Shown: positions 1-6,667 of the stretch, piece by piece
Numbering within the stretch: position 1 is the first letter of the stretch
Layout of the letters: each line of letters opens with the position of its first letter
NCBI GenBank assembly: GCA_036939975.1
Contig: JALLPB010000606.1
Location: forward strand, 1-14,334
Direction of reading: 5' to 3'
From: Cyclostephanos tholiformis
Lineage: Eukaryota > Bacillariophyta > Thalassiosirophyceae > Thalassiosirales > Thalassiosiraceae
DNA: 14,334 nt
Notes under the pieces: generated by a model
The model's database searches: none
What the model saw: only the letters and a program-made list of their open reading frames with translations
What the model was told of the DNA's origin: nothing
Program-made: the position numbers and the translations under genes

Positions 1-480
1 TGATGATGATGATGATGATGATGATGATGACGATGACGATGATGATGATGATGATGATGATGAGGAGGAGGAGGAGGAGGATGAGGATGATGAGGATGAT
101 GAGGATGATGAGGATGATGAGGATGATGAGGATGACGACAACGAGGATGATTCTATGATGATGATGATGACGATGATGACAACAATGACAACAATGACAA
201 CAATGACAACAAGCAAAATGGTGACAACAAATGCCAATATGCCAATGATAACAATAACAAGGAGGAGGAGGAGGAGGAGGAGGAGGAGGAGGATGACAAA
301 TGAAGACAAAGACAATGACGACAAGGATGACAAGGATGACAAGGATGACAAGGATGACGAGGATGACAAGGATGACAAGAATGACAACAACAATAACAAC
401 AACAACAACAGCAGCAGCAACAGCAACAACAATGATGACAATGATGATGATGACAAATGACATGAAAACAATGATGATGA
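1..480. repeat. Compound microsatellite: GAT, GAG, GACAACAAT and GATGACAAG tracts
   Basis: The first 480 bases are almost wholly built of short tandem units. GAT repeats run to about position 60, followed by a run of GAG, GAGGAT units, ATG/ACA units, a run of AGG at about 260-293, GATGACAAG units at about 325-380, and AAC/AGC units to about 425. The purine/pyrimidine asymmetry is strong: the plus strand has very few C or T runs. Such DNA mutates quickly by slippage and is often mis-assembled, so the exact copy numbers are unreliable. Confidence 0.95.
2..460 (+). CDS. Possible 3' end of an acidic low-complexity protein (enters from the left edge)
   Basis: The frame starting at base 2 is open without a stop until TGA at 458-460, about 152 codons. 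It would encode, in order, an Asp run with Glu-rich blocks, a Met/Thr-rich block, an eleven-residue Arg run, Asp-Asp-Lys repeats, an Asn/Ser-rich block and a final Asp run. No domain is recognisable. Stop-free frames are expected by chance in trinucleotide repeats of this composition, so openness alone is weak evidence. Acidic tails are common in nuclear and biomineral-associated proteins, but nothing here shows such a role. The start, if any, lies outside the window. Confidence 0.2.
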   Translation, partial: DDDDDDDDDDDDDDDDDDDDEEEEEEDEDDEDDEDDEDDEDDEDDDNEDDSMMMMMTMMTTMTTMTTMTTSKMVTTNANMPMITITRRRRRRRRRRRMTNEDKDNDDKDDKDDKDDKDDEDDKDDKNDNNNNNNNNSSSNSNNNDDNDDDDK

Positions 481-490
481 CAAGGACGAG

Positions 491-586
491 CATCTAGATT
501 GTATTTGAGGTGTTGACACTGCCATCTAGATTTGATTTTAGATGATGAGACAGCCATCTAAAATTGAATTCGAGAATTCAGAGATT
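491..586. repeat. Three tandem copies of a 32-nt unit
   Basis: The word CATCTA begins at 491, 523 and 555, exactly 32 nt apart. Copies one and two agree at about 25 of 32 positions (both begin CATCTAGATT and end in GC). Copy three is more diverged but keeps CATCTA and the TTGA that follows. The array directly abuts the microsatellite. No gene is seen here, and the rest of 587-696 is plain AT-rich DNA. Confidence 0.75.
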
Positions 587-696
587 CGATATTAGATGTC
601 ATAGACCATATGTATTTGATTATTAATGGTCTCAATAACTATCTAATATTGAATAATTTGTATTACCTAAGACTGATTATTTCATAACATATAACT

Positions 697-1053
697 TCAT
701 TTAATACTGATGCACTGCAATTTGGTTTGTGGACATTCAATCATTGCACTGTAGCAGTGGATATCTTCACAATCTTGTATAGCTACTGCATCAAACAGGG
801 CCGTGGTGCAACTGTCTATCCTGTCTGTTTGATTGCAACGACACTCTAAATGCTGTGATTGCATTGACAAGTTCACTTGATCAACTAGGGAGGCAATGCA
901 ACTAGAAAAGAAGTTGGTAAGCCAAGCAGTAGCTGTGGTGTGAATATGCCCAAGACTTGGAGGTTGTGAATTGAGATTTGAGGAAAGTGCAGACGCCTGA
1001 TAGTAAGAGATTCTACCGATGCATAGATAGGTAAGCAAACAAACAATATTCAT
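697..1053 (-). CDS. Hypothetical cysteine-rich 118-residue frame, in phase downstream of the glycosyltransferase-like gene
   Basis: This frame begins with ATG at 1053 and ends at TGA 699-697. It lies in the same reading frame as the gene upstream, separated from its TGA stop (1059-1057) by a single codon. The N-terminus is hydrophobic (NIVCLLTYLCIG), loosely like a signal peptide, and there are ten cysteines, seven of them between residues 71 and 114. No family is recognised. It could be 3' untranslated sequence open by chance, a C-terminal extension reached by readthrough or alternative splicing, or a small secreted protein. Plain 3' UTR is the most economical reading. Confidence 0.2.
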   Translation of the reverse strand: MNIVCLLTYLCIGRISYYQASALSSNLNSQPPSLGHIHTTATAWLTNFFSSCIASLVDQVNLSMQSQHLECRCNQTDRIDSCTTALFDAVAIQDCEDIHCYSAMIECPQTKLQCISIK

Positions 1054-1056
1054 GAT

Positions 1057-2923
1057 TCAGCCAGTCATCAATGATTTCAGCGCCCTTTCCTTCACCGTGT
1101 ACAACTGTCCAAGAAAATTAGAGAACCTAACGAACTTGCCACTTGGCAGAGTACGTTGCTTGTTGTTCGAGGCATGGTAAAGCAGTTGCCTCGAGAATCG
1201 TTTAGGATCCATGCTGAGGATTCGGTTGAAATAACATCGTCCGAAGAGCTGGTAACCCCCGCTCCAGAATTCGACGGCGCTTATAAATAAAAATAAAAGA
1301 CAAAACTCGTGAGAAAAAATGAAAACCTTCATCGTTCATGGGGAGCAGTGTTAACACTTACCCGTTCCTCGTTTGCAACGAATCGTTCAGCCACTCCTTC
1401 CCGTCAAAAGGGGGCAAAAATCCGCCCGGACATGCGTGCTCGTGAAAGTAAATAACCTGCGACCGCGTCGCCATCCACCCCGCCTGTTGCCCAATTAGCG
1501 AATTGACGCGTCGGGGACGTTTCATCGCCGGGTCGTCGTAATTGTGCCCCATCCCCGACCAGTAGGATCCGACGTCGGCCCTGTCCTCAACGGTCATCGC
1601 GGCCGCCCAGCCGATGTCGCCCGGATAATGACGCACGCCCATGGCGCTAATGTCGGTCTCCCACAAGAGCAAGTCGTCCTTGTCGGGATCGGACGGGGTA
1701 CGATCCCTGCCGGGGGGGACGCCGCAGCATACGTTCGGGTCTATCGCGCCGAACTGCGACTCGTACTTCATGGAGGGTGGGACGTTTTCCTTCCACTTGA
1801 AGTTGTCCAGCGCGCCGTCCACGAGCAGCGGGTGCTCAGTCCCAACCCCCCCTCCGCCTCGTTTGTCCAACACCTCGACCCTGACGAATCCAGGCCACAG
1901 CCTTCGCAATTCTTCTGCGGTCATTGGATCCTCGACCAGGTCGTTCCCCACCGTGGCGCCGTCCATGCTCTTTCCCCTAACGCTCCTGTTGTCCAACGCG
2001 GCGTTCTCGACTCGTACCTTCCCGTCGGGGGAATCCTCCGCCTCGCGCCTTGCCCTGTCGATGTCGACGCTCATTTCGAGGAAGTTCACGACGTGGTCCG
2101 CCGTTATTCGCATATCGTCCTCGAAGGCCGTGAAGAAATCGTACTCCATCAGCTTGTCCCGTACCACGAACCGATGCTGTCGACTCAGGCCGTGGGGGGC
2201 CAATTCGATGGACTGGTACGGCGTCTTCAATTCCTGGTTGTGCCTCTTGACGTAGTAGAACGGTATCGCGTCCGTCCATACCTCCAATCCCACCCCGTGG
2301 GGCAGAGCGTCGACTATCCTCCTCCGTCGCGTCTCCGCGAGCGATTCGAAGCCGCATATCAGGTACACGTCGACGTCCCACCCCCGTTCGACCATGGACG
2401 AAACACCGTCGACCATGATCGGTAATACGAGATTCATCAATCGATCGTCGCCCAAGGTCGTGCCGCGTGTTCCCCTGTCGTATTCCGCGAGCGTCGTTAC
2501 GATGAAGAGTACCCTCAGCGGTCCATCCCAACCGGGGAGCTCGCTCCCCCCCCCCTCGTCCTCCCCCCCTCCCCCGACGTCGGTGAACGCGTCCCGGGAT
2601 TCGCGCGTGGCGAGGGACAGGACGCGTTCCAGGTCGTTGGCACGTCGATCATTGGCCGTCGTCGACAGTCGTCGTCTTCGTCCTCGTCGTTCTTTTCGTA
2701 CCTCGTTTCCGCCACCTACCACGTCGTCGTCGCCGTGGGCCGTGGGCGACGTCGTGGTCCTACCCCGGGAGAATCTCCGTACCTCATCATGAACTAACGG
2801 AGACGATGACCGCGAGACGAAGAGCGCGAGGGGGAGGATGAATGCCGTCGCGAGCGCGAGCAATGGCGGCGTCGATGGTCGGCGGCGGCGGATGGAGACA
2901 GCATTCATAGTGCTGCTCGCCAT
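1057..2923 (-). CDS. Glycosyltransferase-like type II membrane protein, two exons
   Basis: Exon 1 spans 2923-1362 and exon 2 spans 1279-1057, giving 594 residues. The 82-nt intron (1361-1280) has donor GTAAGT and acceptor TTATAAG, and joins in frame as ...TRNG-AVEFWSGG. The start ATG lies in a good context (CCAAGATGGCG). Residues 18-37 form one hydrophobic segment after an Arg cluster, as in type II Golgi signal anchors. A low-complexity Gly/Arg/Asp stem follows to about residue 130. The folded part begins with LRVLFIVTTL (about 136) and includes GWDVDVYLICGFE and then FEDDM (267-271), an acidic cluster of the sort that binds the nucleotide-sugar metal ion in many glycosyltransferases. From this I infer a secretory-pathway glycosyltransferase-like enzyme; donor and acceptor sugars cannot be told. 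The gene call is firm, the function tentative. Confidence 0.8.
1280..1361 (-). other. Intron of the glycosyltransferase-like gene (82 nt, phase 2)
   Basis: Read on the minus strand, the donor is AACGG|GTAAGTG at 1362/1361 and the acceptor is TTTATAAG|CGCC at 1280/1279. Splicing removes an in-frame TAA (1360-1358) and joins GG to C to complete a Gly codon. The interior is T-rich. Both boundaries are canonical and the reading frame is preserved. Confidence 0.85.
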
Positions 2924-2954
2924 CTTGGTGTTTCGTATTCTTGATTCCTACACT

Positions 2955-2993
2955 ACTTACCTATCGCACTACGATAACTTACAACCTACTTAC
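2955..2993 (-). promoter_or_regulatory. Three GTAAGT words in the leader of the glycosyltransferase-like gene
   Basis: On the minus strand the perfect 5' splice-site hexamer GTAAGT occurs at 2993-2988, 2982-2977 and 2960-2955, within 39 nt and 32 to 70 nt upstream of the ATG. They may be donors of a 5' UTR intron, U1-binding sites, or merely a short repeat. No matching acceptor is evident between them and the start codon. Confidence 0.3.
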
Positions 2994-3135
2994 TCTTTTT
3001 ATTTACTGCTATTTACTATGATACAAAAAATCTGTGTAATAATAGGGGTAAAAAACCCTGGGCATGGCACGCTTACGACATAGGAGGTATTATTTCTCTA
3101 CATACCAAAAACGGCATTCATTTTCATTCCCCGCC

Positions 3136-3556
3136 ATGGCGTCAACGAACGCCTTAATTCGCTTCGTTGGGGGGGAGGCGACGACTCGTGCACTCCCACG
3201 AGAGCTCGCGAGACTCATATGTCATCCCAGGCCGGCAACATCTATATCTTCCCCGTCGAGCTTGCGGTCGCGACTCCCTCGCTTCGCGGCGGTCAGACGA
3301 CCGATGTTCATGTCGGCATCGTCCTCGTCCTCCTCCTCCTCCTCCCCGCGCCCCATCGTCACGTTGACGCCGCGGATATCCCTTGGCGATGATTCGAACG
3401 GATCGTCCTCCCAGAAGAAAATGACGACGATGATGCCTACCACCGAGACCGAGAAGAATGGGGAAGGGGGGATCGGGAGGGTGAGGTCGCCCCACTCGAA
3501 GCTCCTGCGCGTGTGCTCCGAGCGGAATGCCAATCCCCATTTCGCCGCCATCGAAG
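3136..3556 (+). CDS. Candidate first exon of the plus-strand gene, organelle-targeting-like leader
   Basis: ATG at 3136 has a strong context (CCCGCCATGGCG). The frame is open to a donor G|GTGCGTGCG at 3556/3557. This donor resembles the GTGCGTG donor of the eIF3a intron in this window. Splicing to the TAG acceptor at 3723-3724 gives ...FAAIE-ADMIRLNW in frame with the large exon and a 450-residue product. The first 60 residues are rich in Arg, Ala and Ser with almost no acidic residues (ALIRFVGG, LPRFAAVRR), as in mitochondrial presequences; a Ser run follows. No conserved domain is seen, and the opposite strand offers a competing gene (3222-3551), so this exon is not certain. Confidence 0.45.
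3222..3551 (-). CDS. Candidate small single-span membrane protein, antisense to 3136-3556
   Basis: This 109-residue frame runs from ATG at 3551 to TGA at 3224-3222. It begins MAAKWGLAFRSEHTRR and continues with FEWGDLTLPIP, then one strongly hydrophobic stretch of about 17 residues (FFSVSVVGIIVVIFFW, residues 32-47), then a charged tail with an acidic run and several basic residues. Its composition is more protein-like than that of the overlapping plus-strand exon. In this model 3552-3729 would be a divergent promoter shared with the plus-strand gene starting at 3730. I do not recognise the family. The two models compete for the same DNA, although both could be transcribed. Confidence 0.4.
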   Translation of the reverse strand: MAAKWGLAFRSEHTRRSFEWGDLTLPIPPSPFFSVSVVGIIVVIFFWEDDPFESSPRDIRGVNVTMGRGEEEEEDEDDADMNIGRLTAAKRGSRDRKLDGEDIDVAGLG

Positions 3557-3724
3557 GTGCGTGCGTGGCATGTACATGACAATGTACGACGAGTAGTGAA
3601 TAGTACGTGTGACATCATTTCATTGATCATTGTTCAATTCGAACCCTTCCCCCCCCCCCCCCCCCCCCCCCCAACCCCCCCTCCTCCTCCTCCTTCCCCA
3701 CTCTCTCCCCACTTCTCACGATAG
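3557..3724 (+). other. Candidate intron with a very long C/T tract (168 nt, phase 1)
   Basis: The donor is GTGCGTGCG at 3557 and the acceptor is CTCACGATAG ending at 3724, five bases before the ATG at 3730. A pyrimidine stretch fills 3641-3719, including 24 consecutive C at 3649-3672 and CTC/CTT repeats after it. Pyrimidine enrichment just before AG is what a 3' splice site needs. The same DNA could equally be a C-rich divergent promoter if the gene starts at 3730. C24 may be mis-sized in the assembly. Confidence 0.5.
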
Positions 3725-3729
3725 CCGAC

Positions 3730-4656
3730 ATGATACGGCTCAATTGGCACGATGCGATGGACGACCTCGTCGAGGATTGGTCGGGGAAGGGCAGGTTCGG
3801 CGACTTCATCGAGTTGGAAAGCACCGTCCGAAGATACGTATGCAACAACATGATCGATCTGGCACACTACGAACGCGAATGCTCGAGGGAGTGGGAGGAC
3901 GACGGCGCTCGTCTCGGACGGGCAGGCATTGCCCTGTCGGACATTATCCGACATCGACTCTTCCCATACGAGCGCGTCGTTACCGCCTCAATTCGCAACG
4001 CCATATCCGCAATCGCGATCGTCTCGCCGCACTCGTCGACGTCTACCCATCGCGGGGGAGAGGACGCTCGCGTCGTGGCGACGAGCGTTCGCGAGGGTAT
4101 CGCGCGGATGTCTACGTCCGGGAGGCTCCTCGATGCGATGACTGCCTTCGACGGCACGATAATGATGGACGATGAAAACGACGACGACGGAATTGAAAAT
4201 GGCGACGATGGCTTAATCGACGACGATAACGGATGGACCGACCAACACGAGGCGTGTTCCCGCTGCTATCGGCTGATCGTGTCCGGGTGGCTCCTGCTCC
4301 ACCGTCGATTCGGCGAGTCCAACGATGTTTTGATGCTCGGATCGTCGTTGTTGTCCGCGGCCGACATTATCGGGTCTACGAAAAAATCGGACGTCCATCC
4401 CCAAGTCGAGACACGGGTATGGACGGAGAAATGGATCGACTTTTGCGATCGTAGGCGACATGGGGGAGGGGGACACGCGATACCGCCGGAACGCGGCGCG
4501 TCGTCGGGGTGGCGGGGGATTTTGCCCTCCGACGAACCCCTGCTGATGGGCGTAGCCCGAATGATATCGTCGTGCGCATCTGGACGGCACGTCAGGCATC
4601 GGACGAAGGCCGCGCGCCTGAACGATAGGATTCGCGGGTTATTCTCAGGGGGGTGA
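3730..4656 (+). CDS. Conserved-looking protein of unknown function, terminal exon
   Basis: This frame is open from before 3725 to TGA 4654-4656 and encodes 308 residues from the ATG at 3730. The sequence starts with a charged helical region (HDAMDDLVEDWSGKGRFGDF; then VRRYVCNNMIDLAHYEREC). An acidic Asp/Asn-rich insert (about residues 146-167) divides it from a second helical region with CSRCYRLIVSGWLLLHRR and LMLGSSLLSAADIIG. The C-terminus is basic (RHRTKAARLNDRIRGLF). There is no clear transmembrane span and I recognise no family. If joined to the candidate exon at 3136-3556, the protein would carry an N-terminal organelle-targeting-like leader. It is transcribed away from the glycosyltransferase-like gene and towards the minus-strand membrane gene. 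Frame length and composition make it very probably a real gene; the start is uncertain. Confidence 0.75.
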   Translation: MIRLNWHDAMDDLVEDWSGKGRFGDFIELESTVRRYVCNNMIDLAHYERECSREWEDDGARLGRAGIALSDIIRHRLFPYERVVTASIRNAISAIAIVSPHSSTSTHRGGEDARVVATSVREGIARMSTSGRLLDAMTAFDGTIMMDDENDDDGIENGDDGLIDDDNGWTDQHEACSRCYRLIVSGWLLLHRRFGESNDVLMLGSSLLSAADIIGSTKKSDVHPQVETRVWTEKWIDFCDRRRHGGGGHAIPPERGASSGWRGILPSDEPLLMGVARMISSCASGRHVRHRTKAARLNDRIRGLFSGG

Positions 4657-4895
4657 ATTTCCAATTTTCATGGTGAAGTAGTCACAACAATACCACTAAC
4701 GCTACGAGGCCGTCTTTTGACCAAACTCGGAAATCGCCCCATGGCGAGAAAAAAGGAATACCCATCACCCAAGTGTGGGAATAAAGTCAAAGCGTGTGGC
4801 CTCTCGGCTCTCGGGCGACGAACAGTTTTAGGCAATGCCATTATCACGTAACAAACGCTAGTTATTCCTACGCTGAGACTTACCCCAGAGTATTT

Positions 4896-5947
4896 CTAAA
4901 CATCCATCGACTTTCTGACTACACTGTGATCGTTCCGGTGTTGTATGATGCTTGGTGCGGCATGTCCACCGGCAGTGTTGTCCGCGTGAATTGGAACAAA
5001 AGGGTTCCTGCATTGCAGGATGTTTGGTAGTACAACATTGCCGTTGACAGTATCGTCCGCGTGAATTGGAACGATAGGGGTGCACAGAGCGGCATGATTA
5101 AAGTGACTAAGGAGATGCGCCTCATTCGTCACGACATTGCCAGCATGAGCGAGACTTCCGTACACATACTCAACGAGGTAGTACTGATCAAAGGTCGCTT
5201 GTTTATTGGTGGCATGATCGAAGCCCATCTTCTTGAAGCGGAAGGTGTGCCTTTTGATGCCGCCATTTCCACACACATATTTCGGCGAAGTCTTCACGTC
5301 CAGGTAAATATAGTGATGCTTTTGTATAAAGTGGAGGAGGATAAGAAGAGGTACAGGAATCAATAGTAAGAGGATTCCAATCACCATCATCGCGCATGAT
5401 CCAGGATTGCCGCATTTGGTATAGGAGTAGTAGTAGTAATCTTCCTCGGCACAGCTCCCGCATCCACCAAGAGCTCCCCCAGTAATAGCGAGAATAATGC
5501 CCAGTAGCATTATCAACCAAGCGGCCGAGGGGACGCTCCTAGGACCTAGGCTGAATGCTACGTCAACAATCTTGAAACGTGGGATTACTTGAACCTGTAC
5601 TCTTTCGGGGAAGCACCACAGCTGGGTTGTTACGGTGGCGATTACTGTTTCGATCGACAACATGAGATATGATACGAGTAAGTAGGAGAAATAATGAGCG
5701 AGCATCATACAATACACATCAAAATGTAAAATCACCACACATCAATCATGGTTTACTCGCCAACGTGTTCGTAGAATTGCAGGCTAGTTTCTTCCGCCTT
5801 GAATAACAAACCCCGGAAAAAGGTGCTATGTATATGATACAGAAGGCTACCGGTAGCTTCCGCCCTCTCATTGATACTAGGATGGAACACGTCGGTTGCC
5901 CGTAACTCCTCGTCCTCCCCTGCTTGGTTTTTTGAAGTGGGCGACAT
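4896..5947 (-). CDS. Two-span membrane protein, two exons with unresolved splice
   Basis: Exon 1 begins with ATG at 5947 and encodes about 63 soluble residues up to GGCGA|GTAAAC at 5757/5756. The main exon ends at 4896. Its frame is open back to about 5738 but has no ATG at its head, and the AT-rich part upstream of about 5645 looks like intron. The product has beta-like VQVQVIPRFKIVDVAFSLG, membrane span one (5525-5466), a loop with five Cys and a Tyr run (EEDYYYYSYTKCG), span two (5393-5325), a soluble beta-like tail, and a duplicated C-terminal segment. The best-looking acceptor (AAACAG|TAATC at 5645) is out of phase with the donor. A poor acceptor (CGAAAG|AGTAC at 5602) is in phase. The boundary is therefore open, and an intervening small exon or a sequence error is possible. 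Family not recognised. Confidence 0.6.
4941..5085. repeat. Diverged ~75-bp tandem duplication inside the membrane-protein gene
   Basis: The 18-mer GTCCGCGTGAATTGGAAC is present identically at 4980-4997 and 5055-5072, 75 nt apart, with further weaker similarity on both sides. In the minus-strand protein this gives two copies of about 24-25 residues sharing the pattern P-x-VPIHAD-D/N-T-x-x-G followed by P-x-I-x-Q. The spacing keeps the frame, so the duplication arose in, or was tolerated by, a coding sequence. Confidence 0.85.
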
Positions 5948-6667
5948 GACCTGTTTGTTTTTATTGCACGACGCCCGCGTTTAATAATAATTTTCCATTA
6001 TTTTTGGACCCATCGAAAACAAAATATTTAGTGTTCCTAAAAAAAAATCAGTGTTTTCAGTGTTCGGGTTTTTTCAGAAATGTCGGAATTGCATATTATC
6101 GACCGATTAATTTCGAAATTGTTGAATTTTTAAGCCCATTCTCGAAAAGATAATATCTTACTCCACTGAGACTATGGTACTATGAGAGAGAGAGTGTTTA
6201 GATTCCTACCTATTATTATTTGCCACCGCTTCTGGCCGTCGTTGTATACCCCTCTTCGTTCCCGCCATTTATTGTAGTCGTTTTCCCGCCATTTTTGAGT
6301 CTTATTTCGTTTCTATAATTTCTTTCTTTTTCTTGTTTTTGTCCGGAAAATTTCGGTATATACTTTTCTATTCAAAAATTCTTTCCTTTCCTTCATTTAA
6401 CATCCAAAAGTAAATTTTAATCTTGGAAATCCAACGATCACCTCCTATCCTCCCCACTTCCTTCCTCTATTTTTTCCTCAAAATTTTGCTCCTCCCCTTC
6501 ATTCACTCAGCCCTCACAACTCTCTGTATTGATTTTAATCAAGATGCCAATTGGATGATCTGTCCCGATTCGAATAATGGCAATGATGTTAATCGTGTGC
6601 CAGACGGAATGTCACGAGCTGTTTTTGGACAGGCCGTTGAGCCATCCTCTAGGGTGAATATGTCAAG
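5948..6667. other. AT-rich intergenic region, no gene recognised
   Basis: This stretch lies between the minus-strand membrane gene and the first decayed plus-strand gene. It is T-rich with many homopolymers, a short GA repeat at about 6183-6193, the words CAGTGTTTTCAGTGTT near 6052, and two copies of TTCCCGCCATTT. The plus frame is open from about 6423, but its first half reads as low-complexity Ser/Leu/Pro sequence without protein-like character, so I do not call a gene before 6668. Confidence 0.6.
6259..6294 (+). promoter_or_regulatory. Paired TTCCCGCCATTT elements (E2F-like)
   Basis: An identical 12-mer, TTCCCGCCATTT, occurs at 6259-6270 and 6283-6294, 24 nt apart. The core TTCCCGCC resembles the E2F/DP cell-cycle site TTTSSCGC, and the second copy is preceded by TT, making it a full match. 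It lies 312 nt or more upstream of the minus-strand gene starting at 5947. A regulatory role is inferred from the motif alone. Confidence 0.35.

Noticed and set aside
153..557. Minus-strand Cys/His/Ser-rich frame in the microsatellite
   Set aside because: Poly-Cys, poly-Ser and His-Pro-Cys repeats are simply translations of the trinucleotide and GATGACAAG-type repeats.
1544..2425. Long open frame on the plus strand (293 codons) across the glycosyltransferase-like gene
   Set aside because: It is antisense to a spliced gene with conserved-looking motifs. Its own translation is rich in Pro, His, Arg and Val without domains, as expected from the GC-biased third positions of the real frame.
1977..2531. 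Second minus-strand frame overlapping the glycosyltransferase-like gene
   Set aside because: It is an out-of-phase shadow of the same strand, Arg/Gly-rich, with no protein-like character.
3385..3400. GATTCGAA-like words that resemble a tRNA T-loop
   Set aside because: No acceptor stem, D-arm or anticodon arm can be built around them; no tRNA or rRNA gene was found anywhere in the window.
6423..6667. Open plus-strand frame before the dioxygenase relic
   Set aside because: It lies in AT-rich DNA and reads as Ser/Leu/Pro/Phe low complexity. The convincing coding signal begins only at about 6674, in another frame.
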